DNA from: Pseudomonas sp. B21-023 | Lineage (GTDB): Bacteria > Pseudomonadota > Gammaproteobacteria > Pseudomonadales > Pseudomonadaceae | NCBI RefSeq assembly: GCF_024749165.1 | Contig: NZ_CP087190.1 | Coordinates: forward strand, 2,019,501 to 2,083,500 | Direction: 5' to 3' | DNA: 64,000 nucleotides | Part shown: positions 1-9,679 of the stretch, piece after piece | Layout of the letters: the number at the start of each line of letters is the position of its first letter | Numbering within the stretch: position 1 is the stretch's first letter | Translations under genes and position numbers: made by a program | Notes under the pieces: generated by a model | The model's database searches: none | What the model was told of the DNA's origin: nothing | The model's input: only the letters and a program-made list of their open reading frames with translations

Positions 1-116
1 CGGGCCAAATTGCCTTCGAGGATCGATCTTTGCTGACAACCGATCCTGTCCGGCCTGTTTGTAGGCGCTGGCTCCCCCGTGGTGCAAGCAAGGCTGCCGA
101 ATCCTGGTGGAAGGGG

Positions 117-602
117 CTACCCGTGGGCAGGCTGTTCGTAGGAAATGCTAGCGATGAACCAAGTCGCTTCGCCCGTCGGAGTCTGCACCACGACCTCGTC
201 CCCTTCCTCTTTCTTCAGTAGGGCGCGGGCCATGGGGGAATCAATCGAGATGTAGTCCTTCCGACCGTAGATCTCATCGTACCCGACGATTCGGAATCGC
301 TTGCTCTCACCATCTTCATTGTCGATCTCAACCCAGGCGCCAAAGAAGACTTTGCCCTCTTGCTCGGGGGCATAGTTGACAACCCGGATGTCCTCCAACC
401 GCTTCCGGAGGTATCTGATCCGACGATCAATCTCTCGAAGAAGCTTTTTGTTGTATTGGTAATCCGCGTTCTCACTCCGATCCCCTAGAGAGGCGGCCCA
501 GGTAACCTTCTGAGTGATTTCGGGACGGTAGGTGTGCCAGAGGTGGTCTAGTTCAGCCTTCAGAGCAGCGTGCCCTTCTCTGGTGATGATGTTGGTCGGC
601 AA
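117..602 (-). CDS. greB: transcription elongation factor GreB
   Basis: 161 aa, full length for GreB. It rescues backtracked RNA polymerase by inserting its coiled coil into the secondary channel and stimulating transcript cleavage. The N-terminal coiled coil covers about residues 8-75. The acidic tip is present as GDRSENADY with D41 and E44, the residues that position the catalytic metal. The C-terminal FKBP-like domain contains RFRIVGYDEIYGRKDY and ends with the ALLKKEEGDEVVV block. Codon use is visibly less GC-biased than in the neighbours (many AGA, CTA, TCT and GAA codons), although the protein is Pseudomonas-like. Together with the broken greB copy 460 bp away, this suggests an acquired replacement. 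It has no obvious operon partner. Confidence 0.93.
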   Translation of the reverse strand: MPTNIITREGHAALKAELDHLWHTYRPEITQKVTWAASLGDRSENADYQYNKKLLREIDRRIRYLRKRLEDIRVVNYAPEQEGKVFFGAWVEIDNEDGESKRFRIVGYDEIYGRKDYISIDSPMARALLKKEEGDEVVVQTPTGEATWFIASISYEQPAHG

Positions 603-1063
603 CCTCTACTCCTGATACAGATACGGTGGCACCTGGATCAATGGGGACGGCCGCCAGGAGATGTCCTTAGGCAATCGCCGCCGAGATGATGATCCAAGTC
701 AAATCCAAGCGAGACTACCACGCCTTGGATTGCTGTTTGAACAGCTTCCGATAGGGCAGTACTTAGGGCCTATGCCTAGGACTTTCCGGGTGGCTTCTGA
801 GGCGCCGCTTCTTGAGTGACGCAGCGGCTTTGCCATGAGACCGGTTGTTTGGGGCGAACGGAGCTGCTGAATGGGTGTTCGTCTGTTGCTGCAAAGGTGG
901 GCTTAACAGTTCTCCCTCCTTGATCTCTCTGGTGCACCAGAATATGCGGGCAGGGTGAAGCCGCCTCAGGCTGCTTGGATGGATTCGGCAGGTGCGGGGT
1001 ACGTCCAGTGTGGAAGTGCTGCTTGGTTGGATCGCTAATGCTGTTCTGGGGTTGGGGTGATAA
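603..1063. other. gene-free segment between intact and broken greB
   Basis: 461 bp without a convincing gene. ORFs here are short and give low-complexity translations with no family resemblance. Base composition is more even than in the flanks. I see no transposase remnant, terminal inverted repeat or tRNA. It is probably the scar or import boundary of the event that brought in the intact greB and destroyed the old one. Confidence 0.5.
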
Positions 1064-1342
1064 TACCAGTACAACAAGAAGCTGCTGCGCGAGATCGACC
1101 GCCGCGTGCGTTACCTGCGCAAGCGCCTGGAAGACGTCAAGGTGGTCGAGTACTCGTTGCGCTTTCGCATCGTCGGCTATGACGAGATCCACGGGCGCAA
1201 CGACTATATCTCCATCGACTCGCCCATGGCCCGGGCGTTGCTCAAGAAGGAGGAGGGCGACGAGGTGGTGGTGCACACCACCCCGGGTGAGGCAACCTGG
1301 TACGTCAACCGCATCAGCTACCCGGGTAGCGATGCCCGATAG
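1064..1342 (+). pseudogene. greB: greB remnant (5' missing, internal deletion)
   Basis: The translation resumes GreB homology at YQYNKKLLREIDRRVRYL directly after an in-frame TAA at 1061-1063. It continues through RKRLEDVKVVEY, then jumps to LRFRIVGYDEIHGRNDY, so about 25 residues between the coiled coil and the C-terminal domain are deleted in frame. The rest, up to WYVNRISYPGSDAR, is intact. The first ~47 residues, including the acidic tip loop, are missing. Codon use is strongly GC-biased like the host, unlike the intact copy at 117-602. A start at ATG 1106 could give a 78-aa peptide, but it could not be a functional GreB. The end overlaps the end of the convergent MocR gene. Confidence 0.85.
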
Positions 1343-2778
1343 ACCTCTACCAGCACTTGTGCCGCTGCTGCGATCTGCTCATCGGTGAGCGCTGCATAAC
1401 CGATCAGCACGCCGGCGGGCCAGGTGTGTTTGCGGCAGAACAGACCGATCGGCTGCAACACCAGCCCGCATTGCCGGGCCCGCTCGCAGAACGCCTGCTC
1501 ACCGACGCCGTTGGGCAACCAGAGGACGAAGTGCAGGCCGGATTGCTCGCCGCTGACGGTCATGCCTGGCTCTGCCGCGAGACGCTCGAGCAGCAGGTCC
1601 CGGCGGCGTTGGTAGGTCTGCCTTGCGATGCGCAGGTGCCGTTCATAGTGACCGCGCAGCAGATACTGGCACACCGTCCGCTGGGCGATGATCCCCGGCG
1701 TCTGCCCCGTTGCCGCCAGCCAGTCGATGAGCCGTGCGCGCAAGGTTCGCGGTACAACCGCGAAGCCCACCCTCAGCCCGCTGAACAATGTCTTGTTGAA
1801 GCTGCCGCAGAACAGCACCCGGTCATGCTGGTCGAGCGCCTTGATCGCCGGCAGTGGCGCGCAGGCATAGTTGTATTCGCTGTCGTAATCATCCTCGACG
1901 ATGTAGGCATCTCGGGTCTGTGCCCAGTCCAGCAGCGCCTGGCGTCGCTGGACGCTCATGCAGATGCCCAGCGGAGCCTGGTGCGCGGGGGTGGTGTGCA
2001 CTGCGCGGACGTTGTCGTGCCTGGCCAGTTGTTCTACGTCCAGGCCAGCCTGGTCCACGGCGACGCAGATCACCCGCCTGCCGGTCTGTTCGAACATGCG
2101 TGCGGCCCAGGAGTAGCCCGGATCCTCCAGGGCGATGGCGTTGTCCTTATCCAGCCACTGGCTGATGAAGTGCAGTGTGTGGCGAATGCCCTGGGTCACG
2201 ACGATATCCTCGACGTCGCACTCTATGCCCCGATAAAGGCGGATGTGAGTTGCGATAGCCTTGCGCAGCAACCTGTCACCCGCGTGCGGAACGCTCTCGG
2301 TGATCGCCGCAAGGGCATCGGCGGCCAGTTGCAGATGACGCTGTTCAAGCAGCGTCGGGTCTGCCAGCCGGGCGACGAAGGGCACGCCCGTCTGCAGCCA
2401 GGCTTCTGGCAGGGCGGCAGGGCTGGCGCAAGGCGCGGGCTCGCGGGGGCAAGCGAGCGTGGCCAGGGGCTGGTCGTTGGCCGCGATCAGCGCATCGGGA
2501 CGCAGCGGTGCGACCACTGAGCCCGCGCCTTGTCGGCGCAGGATGCAACCTTCCAGGGCGAGTTGTTCGAAAACCAGCTCGACGGTGCCCCGCGCCACTC
2601 CCCACCGCTGGGCGAGGGTGCGGGTGGAGGGCAAGCGTGTGCCGGGCGCCAGATGGCCACCGGCGAGCAGATCTTGCAGGAAGGCATAGAGCAGCTGGTG
2701 CTTGCGGGCCGAAGGTTTGGCGGACAGCTCGAACGGCAGGGCAAGGTCAAGGGCAAGCGGTTGTTTGCCTCTGGCCAT
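1318..2778 (-). CDS. MocR-family regulator (GntR helix-turn-helix + aminotransferase domain)
   Basis: 486 aa from ATG 2778. A longer in-frame start at 2907 would add 43 residues that do not look like the family and would cover the putative operator. The N-terminal winged helix is seen in RLPSTRTLAQRWGVARGTVE. It is followed by a linker and a fold-type I aminotransferase domain with the PLP lysine in GSFNKTLFSGLRVGF and the IVEDDYDSEYNY block. MocR proteins sense PLP or amino-compound ligands and control adjacent metabolic or transport genes. Here the gene is divergent from an MFS exporter, its probable target. The ligand is unknown. Confidence 0.9.
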   Translation of the reverse strand: MARGKQPLALDLALPFELSAKPSARKHQLLYAFLQDLLAGGHLAPGTRLPSTRTLAQRWGVARGTVELVFEQLALEGCILRRQGAGSVVAPLRPDALIAANDQPLATLACPREPAPCASPAALPEAWLQTGVPFVARLADPTLLEQRHLQLAADALAAITESVPHAGDRLLRKAIATHIRLYRGIECDVEDIVVTQGIRHTLHFISQWLDKDNAIALEDPGYSWAARMFEQTGRRVICVAVDQAGLDVEQLARHDNVRAVHTTPAHQAPLGICMSVQRRQALLDWAQTRDAYIVEDDYDSEYNYACAPLPAIKALDQHDRVLFCGSFNKTLFSGLRVGFAVVPRTLRARLIDWLAATGQTPGIIAQRTVCQYLLRGHYERHLRIARQTYQRRRDLLLERLAAEPGMTVSGEQSGLHFVLWLPNGVGEQAFCERARQCGLVLQPIGLFCRKHTWPAGVLIGYAALTDEQIAAAAQVLVEVYRASLPG

Positions 2779-2811
2779 AAGTGGTCCACATGCAGGAAGG
2801 CTTAATGGACC
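2779..2811. promoter_or_regulatory. candidate MocR operator
   Basis: An inverted repeat GGTCCA (2783-2788) / TGGACC (2806-2811) lies immediately upstream of the MocR start codon. The left copy reads AAGTGGTCCA, similar to sites reported for PdxR-type MocR regulators. Its place at the start codon and in the divergent intergenic region suggests autorepression and control of the exporter. Confidence 0.45.
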
Positions 2812-2949
2812 TTCATGGTAGCCAGCGCAATCCCTAAGCTCAATCCACGTAACAGTTTGTTGCGGTGCGCAAAGAAGCGCGCCCGATTCCATTGTGCGTT
2901 CAGGCACAGACGGAACCGGTATTCATTCTTTGTCAGGAGTCAACGAGTC

Positions 2950-3015
2950 ATGACGGTTCTGCAGTTGTTGCCCATGTTGCTGGCCCCGCACCACGAACAG
3001 GTGATGCTGGCATGA
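2950..3015 (+). CDS. possible 21-aa leader peptide coupled to the MFS gene
   Basis: ATG 2950 is preceded by CAGGAG at about 15 bp and opens a 21-codon frame rich in Leu, Met and His (MTVLQLLPMLLAPHHEQVML then A). Its stop TGA (3013-3015) overlaps the ATG (3012) of the exporter, the classical ATGA arrangement for translational coupling. No family is recognised. It could equally be a chance ORF in the 5' leader. Confidence 0.35.
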   Translation: MTVLQLLPMLLAPHHEQVMLA

Positions 3016-4214
3016 GTGCGTCGAGCGCGAGTCCCTGGTTGACCCTGGCGCTTTTGAGCGCCGTGATGGTGCCCCAGGTGGGGCTGGGCGTGATGGTGCC
3101 GGCATCGGCGCGGTTGGCTCAGGACCTTCATGTGGGGGTGGCGAGCGTGCAGAACACGCTTGTGGTGTATATGGTCGGCTACGCCGTATCGGTGATCATG
3201 GCCGGACTGCTTTCCGATCGGTTCGGCCCCAGGGCCGTGCAGTTGGGCGGGCTGGCGCTGGCGTTGGTCGGCGCCTTGCTGGCGGCCAGCGCCGAGGGCT
3301 TCACTCTGTTCATCCTCGGCCGATTGCTGCAATCGCTGGGCGGCTGCGTCAGTACCGTGACCACACGCCTGGTCGTCAGGGAGGTGTACCCCGAAGCGCA
3401 ATGTCTGCCGGTTCTGAGCACCCTGGCCTCGGCCACTGCCGTCACGCCTTGCGTGGTGCCATTGCTGGCCGGTGCTGTGCTGCCTGAGCTGGGGTGGCGC
3501 GGGGTGCTGGTGTGTGCCGGCGCATTCAACCTGCTGGTGTTGCTGGTGTTCGTCGGACTTACCCGGCCCACGGCAGGCGGCGGGCAGCCGATCGGCTCGG
3601 TTGGCGCCATCTGGCGCGTGTACCGGCGCAATATGGGCAACCCTGGCTATCGGCGCAATGCGGCCTGCATCAGCCTGGTGTGGATGAGCTACTTCGCGCT
3701 GCTGTCGTCGTCGTCCCATGCCTTCCAGCAGGTGCTGGGTTTCAGTGAGCTGGAGTATGGCGCGCTGATCGGCGCCTGTGCCTGTGGCTATGTGGCGGGC
3801 AGCACCATCGCGCGGCGCCTGAGCCAGACCCACGACCTGGACGCGCTGCTGGCGCTCGCCGCGATGATCGGCTTGGGAGGTTGCATCAGCCTGTCACTGG
3901 GGCTGCTGCTGGTGGGGCCGGGGACGCTGGTGTTCCTGCTGCCGATAATCGCGCTGCTGGTCTGTACCGGTATGGTCATTCCGATCACGCAGGCAGGGTT
4001 GTTGCGTTGCGTCAGCCAGGACGTCGGCATGTCGTCGGGGCAGTTCTTCTTTCTGCAGATGATGGCCGGCGCCCTGTACTCACTGTTCCTCAGTTGCATC
4101 CCGCCGCTGGACCTGAACCATCTGGCGATCGCCGTCGCTGCCCCGATAGTACTCATGGCGGGGGTGGTGGGCCGGCTGCGCCTGCGCGGCCGCCTACAGG
4201 CCAGCCAGCCCTGA
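3012..4214 (+). CDS. MFS transporter, Bcr/CflA-like drug exporter
   Basis: 400 aa with about 12 hydrophobic segments. The loop after helix 2 carries the MFS signature A as GLLSDRFGPRAV. The early segment VMVPASARLAQDLHVG resembles the DHA1 Bcr/CflA group of proton-driven exporters. The start ATG 3012 is chosen because the upstream extension (from 2865) is hydrophilic and in poor context, and because 3012 overlaps the stop of a small upstream frame. Divergent from the MocR regulator, so probably an exporter of the regulator's ligand or a related amino compound. The substrate cannot be read from sequence. It converges on the ABC permease gene with a 19-bp gap. Confidence 0.85.
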   Translation: MSASSASPWLTLALLSAVMVPQVGLGVMVPASARLAQDLHVGVASVQNTLVVYMVGYAVSVIMAGLLSDRFGPRAVQLGGLALALVGALLAASAEGFTLFILGRLLQSLGGCVSTVTTRLVVREVYPEAQCLPVLSTLASATAVTPCVVPLLAGAVLPELGWRGVLVCAGAFNLLVLLVFVGLTRPTAGGGQPIGSVGAIWRVYRRNMGNPGYRRNAACISLVWMSYFALLSSSSHAFQQVLGFSELEYGALIGACACGYVAGSTIARRLSQTHDLDALLALAAMIGLGGCISLSLGLLLVGPGTLVFLLPIIALLVCTGMVIPITQAGLLRCVSQDVGMSSGQFFFLQMMAGALYSLFLSCIPPLDLNHLAIAVAAPIVLMAGVVGRLRLRGRLQASQP

Positions 4215-4233
4215 ACCCTGGCCTGCACAGGGC

Positions 4234-6740
4234 TCAACCTTCGCGCAGCACGGTCAGCGGGCTGCTGTTCAGTGCCCGCCGAGTGCCATAGCCACCGGCG
4301 GCGCCGATTAGCAGCGCGCCCAGCAGCGGCAACAGGAGCAGCGCCGGGTGCGGCGCCCAGGCCAGGTCGAAGGCATGGCGGTACAGGCCGAAGGTGATCA
4401 GCTCGCAGCCGAGTGCCGCGAGCAGGCCACTGGCGGCGCCGAGCAGGCCGAACTCGATGCGTCGTGCCTTTACCAGCAGCGGGCGTGCCGCTCCCAGGGC
4501 CCGCAGCAGGGCACCTTGGCGGATGCGTTCGTCGAGGGTCGCCTGCAGGCCGGCAAACAGTACCGCCAGCCCCGCAGCCAGCACGAACAACAGCACGTAC
4601 TCCACCGCCAGGGTGACTTGGGCGAGGATGCTGCGCAGCTGGGCGAGCAGCGCATCGACCTGCAGCACGGTCACCGCCGGGAACGCCCGGGACAGCGCGA
4701 CGATTTCCTGGTCGTGGCCCGGCGCCAGGTAGAAGCTGGTGAGGTAGGTGGTGGGCAGGCCTTGCAAGGTGCCCGGCTGGAAGATCATGTAGAAGTTTGG
4801 CTGGAAGCTGTCCCAATGCACGCTGCGCAGGCTGCTGACCCGGGCCTGGCGTTGCTGGCCGCCGATATCGAAGGTCAGCAGGTCGCCCAGTTGCAGGTGC
4901 AGGCTCTGCGCCAGCTCCGCCTCCACGGAAACCCCAGGGGCTTCATCGTTGGCGGGTGCCTGCTGCCACCATTGGCCGGCGCTCAGGGCATTGCCCTGGG
5001 GCAGCTCGGCGGCCCAGGTCAGGCTGAGGTCACGCTGGATGGCGCGCTCGCCAGTGGACTCCTTGCTGACCAGCTGGCGCACTGGCTGCTCGTTGATATG
5101 GGTCAGGCGGCCGGGAATCACCGGGTACAGCGGCGCGGCGGTGGCGTTGATCTGGGCCAGGCGCTCGGCGAACGGCTGGCGCTCATCGGGCAGGATGTTC
5201 AGGGCGAAATGATTCGGCGCGTCCTTGGGCAACTGCGCCTGCCAGGTGTCGAGCAGTTCCGCCCGCAGCAGGGCGACCAGGCCCATTGCCAGGAGGATCA
5301 GGCCGAAGGCCAGGGCCTGGCCGGCGGCGGCCAGCGGGTGACGCAGCAACTGCCCGAGCCCCAGCCGCCAGGCCAGCGGCGCGCCGGCCAGCAACCGGCG
5401 CAGGCTGCGCAGGCCGAGCAACAGTAAACCCCCCAGCAGCAAGGCGGCGATCAGCCCGCCGCCGAGCAGGGCGAAGGTCAGCAGCAAGTCCAGGCTCAGG
5501 CGCCACATGATCAGGCCCAGGGCGAGCAGTGCGGCGCCGTACACCAACCAGCTGCTCGGTGGCAGTGGCAATAGGTCGCGGCGCAGGACCCGTAGCGGCG
5601 GCACGCGACCCAGGGCTGCCAGGGGCGGCAAGGCGAAGCCGGCCAGGGCTACCAATCCGGTGCCGATGCCGGCCAGCGCCGGGGTGAGGCCACCGGGCGG
5701 CACCTGGCTGGGTAGCAGCCCTTCGAGCAGGCGGAACAACCCCAGCTGGGCGAGCCAGCCGAGCAGTGCGCCGATGACTGCGGCGGCGACACCGAGCATT
5801 GCCAGTTGCAGGCTGTAAAGGCCAAGGGCCTGATGCCGGGACAGGCCCAGGCAGCGCAGCAGGGCACTGGCATCCAGGCGCCGCGCGGCGTAGCGGCTGG
5901 CCGACAAGGCCACGGCGACGCCGGCCAGCAGCACCGCCACCAGGCTCGCCATGTTCAGGTAACGCTCGGCCTTGCCCAGTGCGCCGCCGATCTGCCGGTT
6001 ACCGTCGCGAGTGTCGAGCAGGCGCTGGTTGGCGGCCAGGCTTTTTTCCGCCGCCTGCCGGTACGTTTGCAAGGCGTCGATATCACCGCGCCACAGGTCG
6101 CGGTAGCTGACCCGGCTGCCCGGCTGGATGACGCCGGTGGCGTCCAGGTCGGCGAGGTTCATCAGCACCCGAGGGGTCAGGCTGTAGAAGTTGCCGGCGC
6201 GGTCGGGCTCGTAGGTCAGCACGCGGCTCATGCGCAGGGTCTTCATGCCGACGTCGATGCTGTCGCCGATGGCCAGGCCGAGCGCCGCGAGCAGGCGCGG
6301 TTCGACCCAGGCCTCTCCCGGCGCCGGGCCGCCACCGGGCGTCTCTGCGGTATAGGGCGCCGGGGCGCTGCGTAATTGGCCGCGCAGCGGGTAGGCGGAG
6401 TCGGCCGCCTTGATGCTGGAAAGCTGGATGCCGCTGTCGCCGCCAACCACGCTGGTGAACTCCACCACCCGCGCATGACGCAGGCCCAGCGCGGTGCCGC
6501 TGGCGATCTGCTGCGCGGCGGGTGGGGCACTGCCCTGCAGGACCAGGTCGGCGCCGAGGAACTCGCTGGCGCGCAACTGCATGGCGCCGTTCAGGCGAGC
6601 GCCGAAGTAGCCGATGGCGGTGCTGGCCGCCACCGCAACCAGCAGGGCGAAGAACAGCACGCGGACTTCGCTGGCACGCGCGTCACGCAGCAACTGGCGC
6701 AGAGCAAGGGTGCACAGGCGTGGGAACGATAGGCGGGTCA

Positions 6741-6741
<1 letters not shown>
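4234..6741 (-). CDS. ABC exporter permease, FtsX/YbbP type
   Basis: 835 aa. One N-terminal membrane segment (about 18-45) precedes a large extracytoplasmic domain. A cluster of helices follows near residues 260-490, then a second extracytoplasmic domain and three more helices (about 700-825) ending in the FtsX-like core. This is the YbbP layout. It forms a unit with the ATPase encoded immediately upstream; the stop of the ATPase gene (6741) abuts the permease start. In E. coli and Pseudomonas the YbbAP pair sits beside tesA, as here. The substrate is not established; a mechanotransmission or lipid-extraction role is usual for this superfamily. Confidence 0.88.
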
Positions 6742-7424
<683 letters not shown>

Positions 7425-7434
7425 GGAGAATCCG

Positions 7435-8040
7435 ATGCGAATGTGGTGGTTGAGTGCCGGTCTGGCCCTGTGTTGCCTGGCCCAGGGCGCGGCAGCGGGA
7501 ACATTGCTGGTCGTGGGCGATAGTATCAGCGCCGGTTTTGGCCTGGATACCCGTCAGGGTTGGGTCAACCTGCTGCAACAGCAACTGCGCAAGGAGGGTT
7601 TTGACGACCAGGTGGTCAATGCCTCCATCAGCGGCGACACCAGCGCGGGCGGCCAGGCGCGGCTGTCGGCGCTGCTTGCAGCGCACAAGCCGGACCTGGT
7701 GGTGCTGGAGTTAGGTGGCAACGATGGCCTGCGCGGGCAGCCACCGCAGCAATTGCAACAGAATCTTGCGGCAATGATCGACCAGTCCCGCGATGCGGGG
7801 GCCAAGGTCGTGCTGCTGGGCATGCGCCTGCCCCCCAACTACGGTGTGCGCTACACCACGGCGTTCGCCCAGGTCTACGAGCAACTGGCCACGGAGAAAA
7901 AGGTGCCGCTGGTGCCGTTTTTCCTGGAAGGCGTGGGCGGGGTGCCGGAGCTGATGCAGGCCGATGGCATCCACCCTGCAGCCGCCGCCCAGCAGCGCTT
8001 GCTGGAAAATGCCTGGCCGGCGATAAAACCCTTGCTGTGA
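7435..8040 (+). CDS. tesA: multifunctional esterase/thioesterase I TesA
   Basis: 201 aa, a periplasmic SGNH hydrolase acting on acyl-CoAs, aryl esters and lysophospholipids. The signal peptide spans residues 1-21. Block I is VVGDSISAG with nucleophile S30, block III is ELGGNDGLRG, and block V is DGIHPAAAA with the catalytic Asp/His. ATG 7435 is preferred because GGAG lies 7 bp upstream and the signal peptide begins there; ATG 7423 in frame would add four residues. Length and neighbours (ybbAP) match the family. Confidence 0.93.
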   Translation: MRMWWLSAGLALCCLAQGAAAGTLLVVGDSISAGFGLDTRQGWVNLLQQQLRKEGFDDQVVNASISGDTSAGGQARLSALLAAHKPDLVVLELGGNDGLRGQPPQQLQQNLAAMIDQSRDAGAKVVLLGMRLPPNYGVRYTTAFAQVYEQLATEKKVPLVPFFLEGVGGVPELMQADGIHPAAAAQQRLLENAWPAIKPLL

Positions 8041-8098
8041 TGCTTTTATCGGGGGCCGCTTTCGGCTAATGTTGCGCCCCCCGTTTCGAGTGCCCCCG

Positions 8099-8380
8099 AT
8101 GCCGCGCCCTGCCTGGTCCCTGTACGCCTACCAACTGATCGAGCCCGACGAGCAGCTCGACCTGTTTGCCTGCCAGGAAGTGCGCATCCACCTCGCCGCC
8201 CGCCAGCTCGAGCTCGGCGTGCCTGTCGACCGCACCTTGTGCGGTGGCCTGCTGCCCGCGCAGCCGCGCTGGTCGAGTGTCGAGCGGGCCATCTACCGTG
8301 ACGAGCGCCTGTGTGAGTTGTGCAAGGCAATCCTCGATGCTCAGCGGCGTGGCATGCGCCCGGTGTGGCCGGAACTCTGA
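8099..8380 (+). CDS. conserved hypothetical protein with Cys pairs
   Basis: 93 aa starting MPRPAWSLYAYQLIEPDE. No signal peptide or membrane segment. Four cysteines occur as LFACQEV, RTLCGGLL and the pair LCELC near residue 75, which could bind a metal, but no known zinc fold is recognised. It lies 58 bp after tesA and before the L,D-transpeptidase. The GC-rich codon pattern and position suggest a real, Pseudomonas-conserved gene. Function unknown. Confidence 0.65.
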   Translation: MPRPAWSLYAYQLIEPDEQLDLFACQEVRIHLAARQLELGVPVDRTLCGGLLPAQPRWSSVERAIYRDERLCELCKAILDAQRRGMRPVWPEL

Positions 8381-8475
8381 GCGCCTTTCATCATCTGAAA
8401 TGCTTGCGCCTCCCGCTTGTTTCGGCGCGGGTGTACAATCGATTCCCTTGACTGACCTTTCGAAGGATTTCCCGG

Positions 8476-9450
8476 ATGTTGCCGCGCTTTCCCGCCGTCA
8501 CCCGTAGCCTGACCCTGGCCGCCTTGCTGGCGACAGGCCCCGCTGTTGCGCTGGAACTGCCGTTGCCACCCCCCGGTGAGGACGTCGTCGGTCAGGTCCA
8601 CACCATCCAGGCCAAGTACGAAGACACTTTCGCCGATATCGGCACCGCCAACGACCTTGGCTACCTGGAGATGATCGCCGCCAACCCCGGCGTCGACCCG
8701 TGGCTGCCGGGCGCCGGTACCGAGATCATCCTGCCGACCCGCTACATCCTGCCGCCGGGGCCGCGCGAAGGCATTGTCATCAACCTGGCCGAGTACCGCC
8801 TCTACTACTACCCGAAAGGGCAGAACGTGGTGCATACCTTCCCGCTGGGTATTGGTCGCGAGGGTTGGGGGTCGCCGATCGCGAACACCAAGATCACCGC
8901 CAAGACACCTAATCCGACCTGGACCCCGCCGGCCTCGATCCGTGCCGAGCACGCCGCCGATGGCGACATCCTGCCGTCCGTGGTGCCGGCCGGGCCGGAC
9001 AACCCGTTGGGGCCGTTCAAGTTCACCCTTGGGGTGCCGGGCTACCTGATCCATGGCTCGAACAAGAAGTTCGGTATCGGCATGCGCACCAGTCACGGTT
9101 GCTTCCGCATGCTCAACAACAATGTGCTGACGCTGTCGAAGATGGTCCCGGTGGGCACCCCGGTACGTATCATCAACGAGCCGTACAAGTTCGGTATCAG
9201 TGCTGGCAAAGTCTATCTGGAAGCCCACACGCCGCTGGACGATCAAGGCAATCCGTCGGTGGTCGACAAGCACACCGCCGTCATCAACGCGCTGCTCAAG
9301 CGTGAAGACCTGGCCAACAACTTGCGCATGAATTGGGACATGGTTCGCGATGTGGTCGCCGCCGAAGATGGCATGCCGGTCGAGATCGCCGTGCCTGCCA
9401 ATGGTGCAAGCGCGCCGATGGTGTCGAGCATTCCACCGGAATTGCAGTAA
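8476..9450 (+). CDS. L,D-transpeptidase (YkuD domain), periplasmic
   Basis: 324 aa with a Sec signal peptide (about 1-26, ending GPAVA). A LysM-like segment follows (about 35-85, DIGTANDLGYLEMIAANPGV then EIILPTRYILP). The YkuD catalytic domain covers about 98-235. The active-site motif is YLIHGSNKKFGIGMRTSHGC with the nucleophilic Cys. This is the ErfK/YbiS group, which links murein to outer-membrane lipoprotein or forms 3-3 crosslinks. The neighbouring gene encodes the major lipoprotein OprI, a plausible substrate, although that link is inference. A tail of about 85 residues beyond the domain has no clear assignment. Confidence 0.9.
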   Translation: MLPRFPAVTRSLTLAALLATGPAVALELPLPPPGEDVVGQVHTIQAKYEDTFADIGTANDLGYLEMIAANPGVDPWLPGAGTEIILPTRYILPPGPREGIVINLAEYRLYYYPKGQNVVHTFPLGIGREGWGSPIANTKITAKTPNPTWTPPASIRAEHAADGDILPSVVPAGPDNPLGPFKFTLGVPGYLIHGSNKKFGIGMRTSHGCFRMLNNNVLTLSKMVPVGTPVRIINEPYKFGISAGKVYLEAHTPLDDQGNPSVVDKHTAVINALLKREDLANNLRMNWDMVRDVVAAEDGMPVEIAVPANGASAPMVSSIPPELQ

Positions 9451-9482
9451 GCGATTACCCGCCGTTAACTAGCGGGGCACTT

Positions 9483-9588
9483 AGGGGTCGCCTTGCGGCC
9501 CATCGCGGGGCAAGCCCGCTCCTACAGGTAGGCGTGCGCTGCGCTGTAGGAGTGGGCCTGCCCCGCGATGGGACGCAAGGCGGCCCCT
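9483..9588. repeat. paired REP elements forming a ~45-bp near-perfect hairpin
   Basis: Two inverted copies of the REP core CGGGGCAAGCCCGCTCCTAC / GTAGGAGTGGGCCTGCCCCG lie in a longer arm beginning AGGGGTCGCCTTGCGG and mirrored by CGCAAGGCGGCCCCT. The spacer is about 16 bp. It lies between the convergent L,D-transpeptidase and oprI genes. Confidence 0.85.
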
Positions 9589-9626
9589 GTTGTTTGGCCT
9601 TGCAGCAACAGGCTTTCTTCGAGGCA

Positions 9627-9657
9627 ATAAAAAAGCCGACCCACAAGTGGGTCGGCT
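9627..9657 (-). terminator. rho-independent terminator of oprI
   Basis: Read on the minus strand, the hairpin AGCCGACCCAC-TT-GTGGGTCGGCT is followed by a run of seven T, 23 bp after the oprI stop. Strong, canonical terminator. Confidence 0.93.
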
Positions 9658-9679
9658 CCATAACAATCCGTGAGGATTA

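Noticed and set aside
2940-3833. 297-codon minus-strand frame opposite the MFS gene
   Set aside because: Shadow of the transporter; low-complexity Gln/His-rich translation with no family features.
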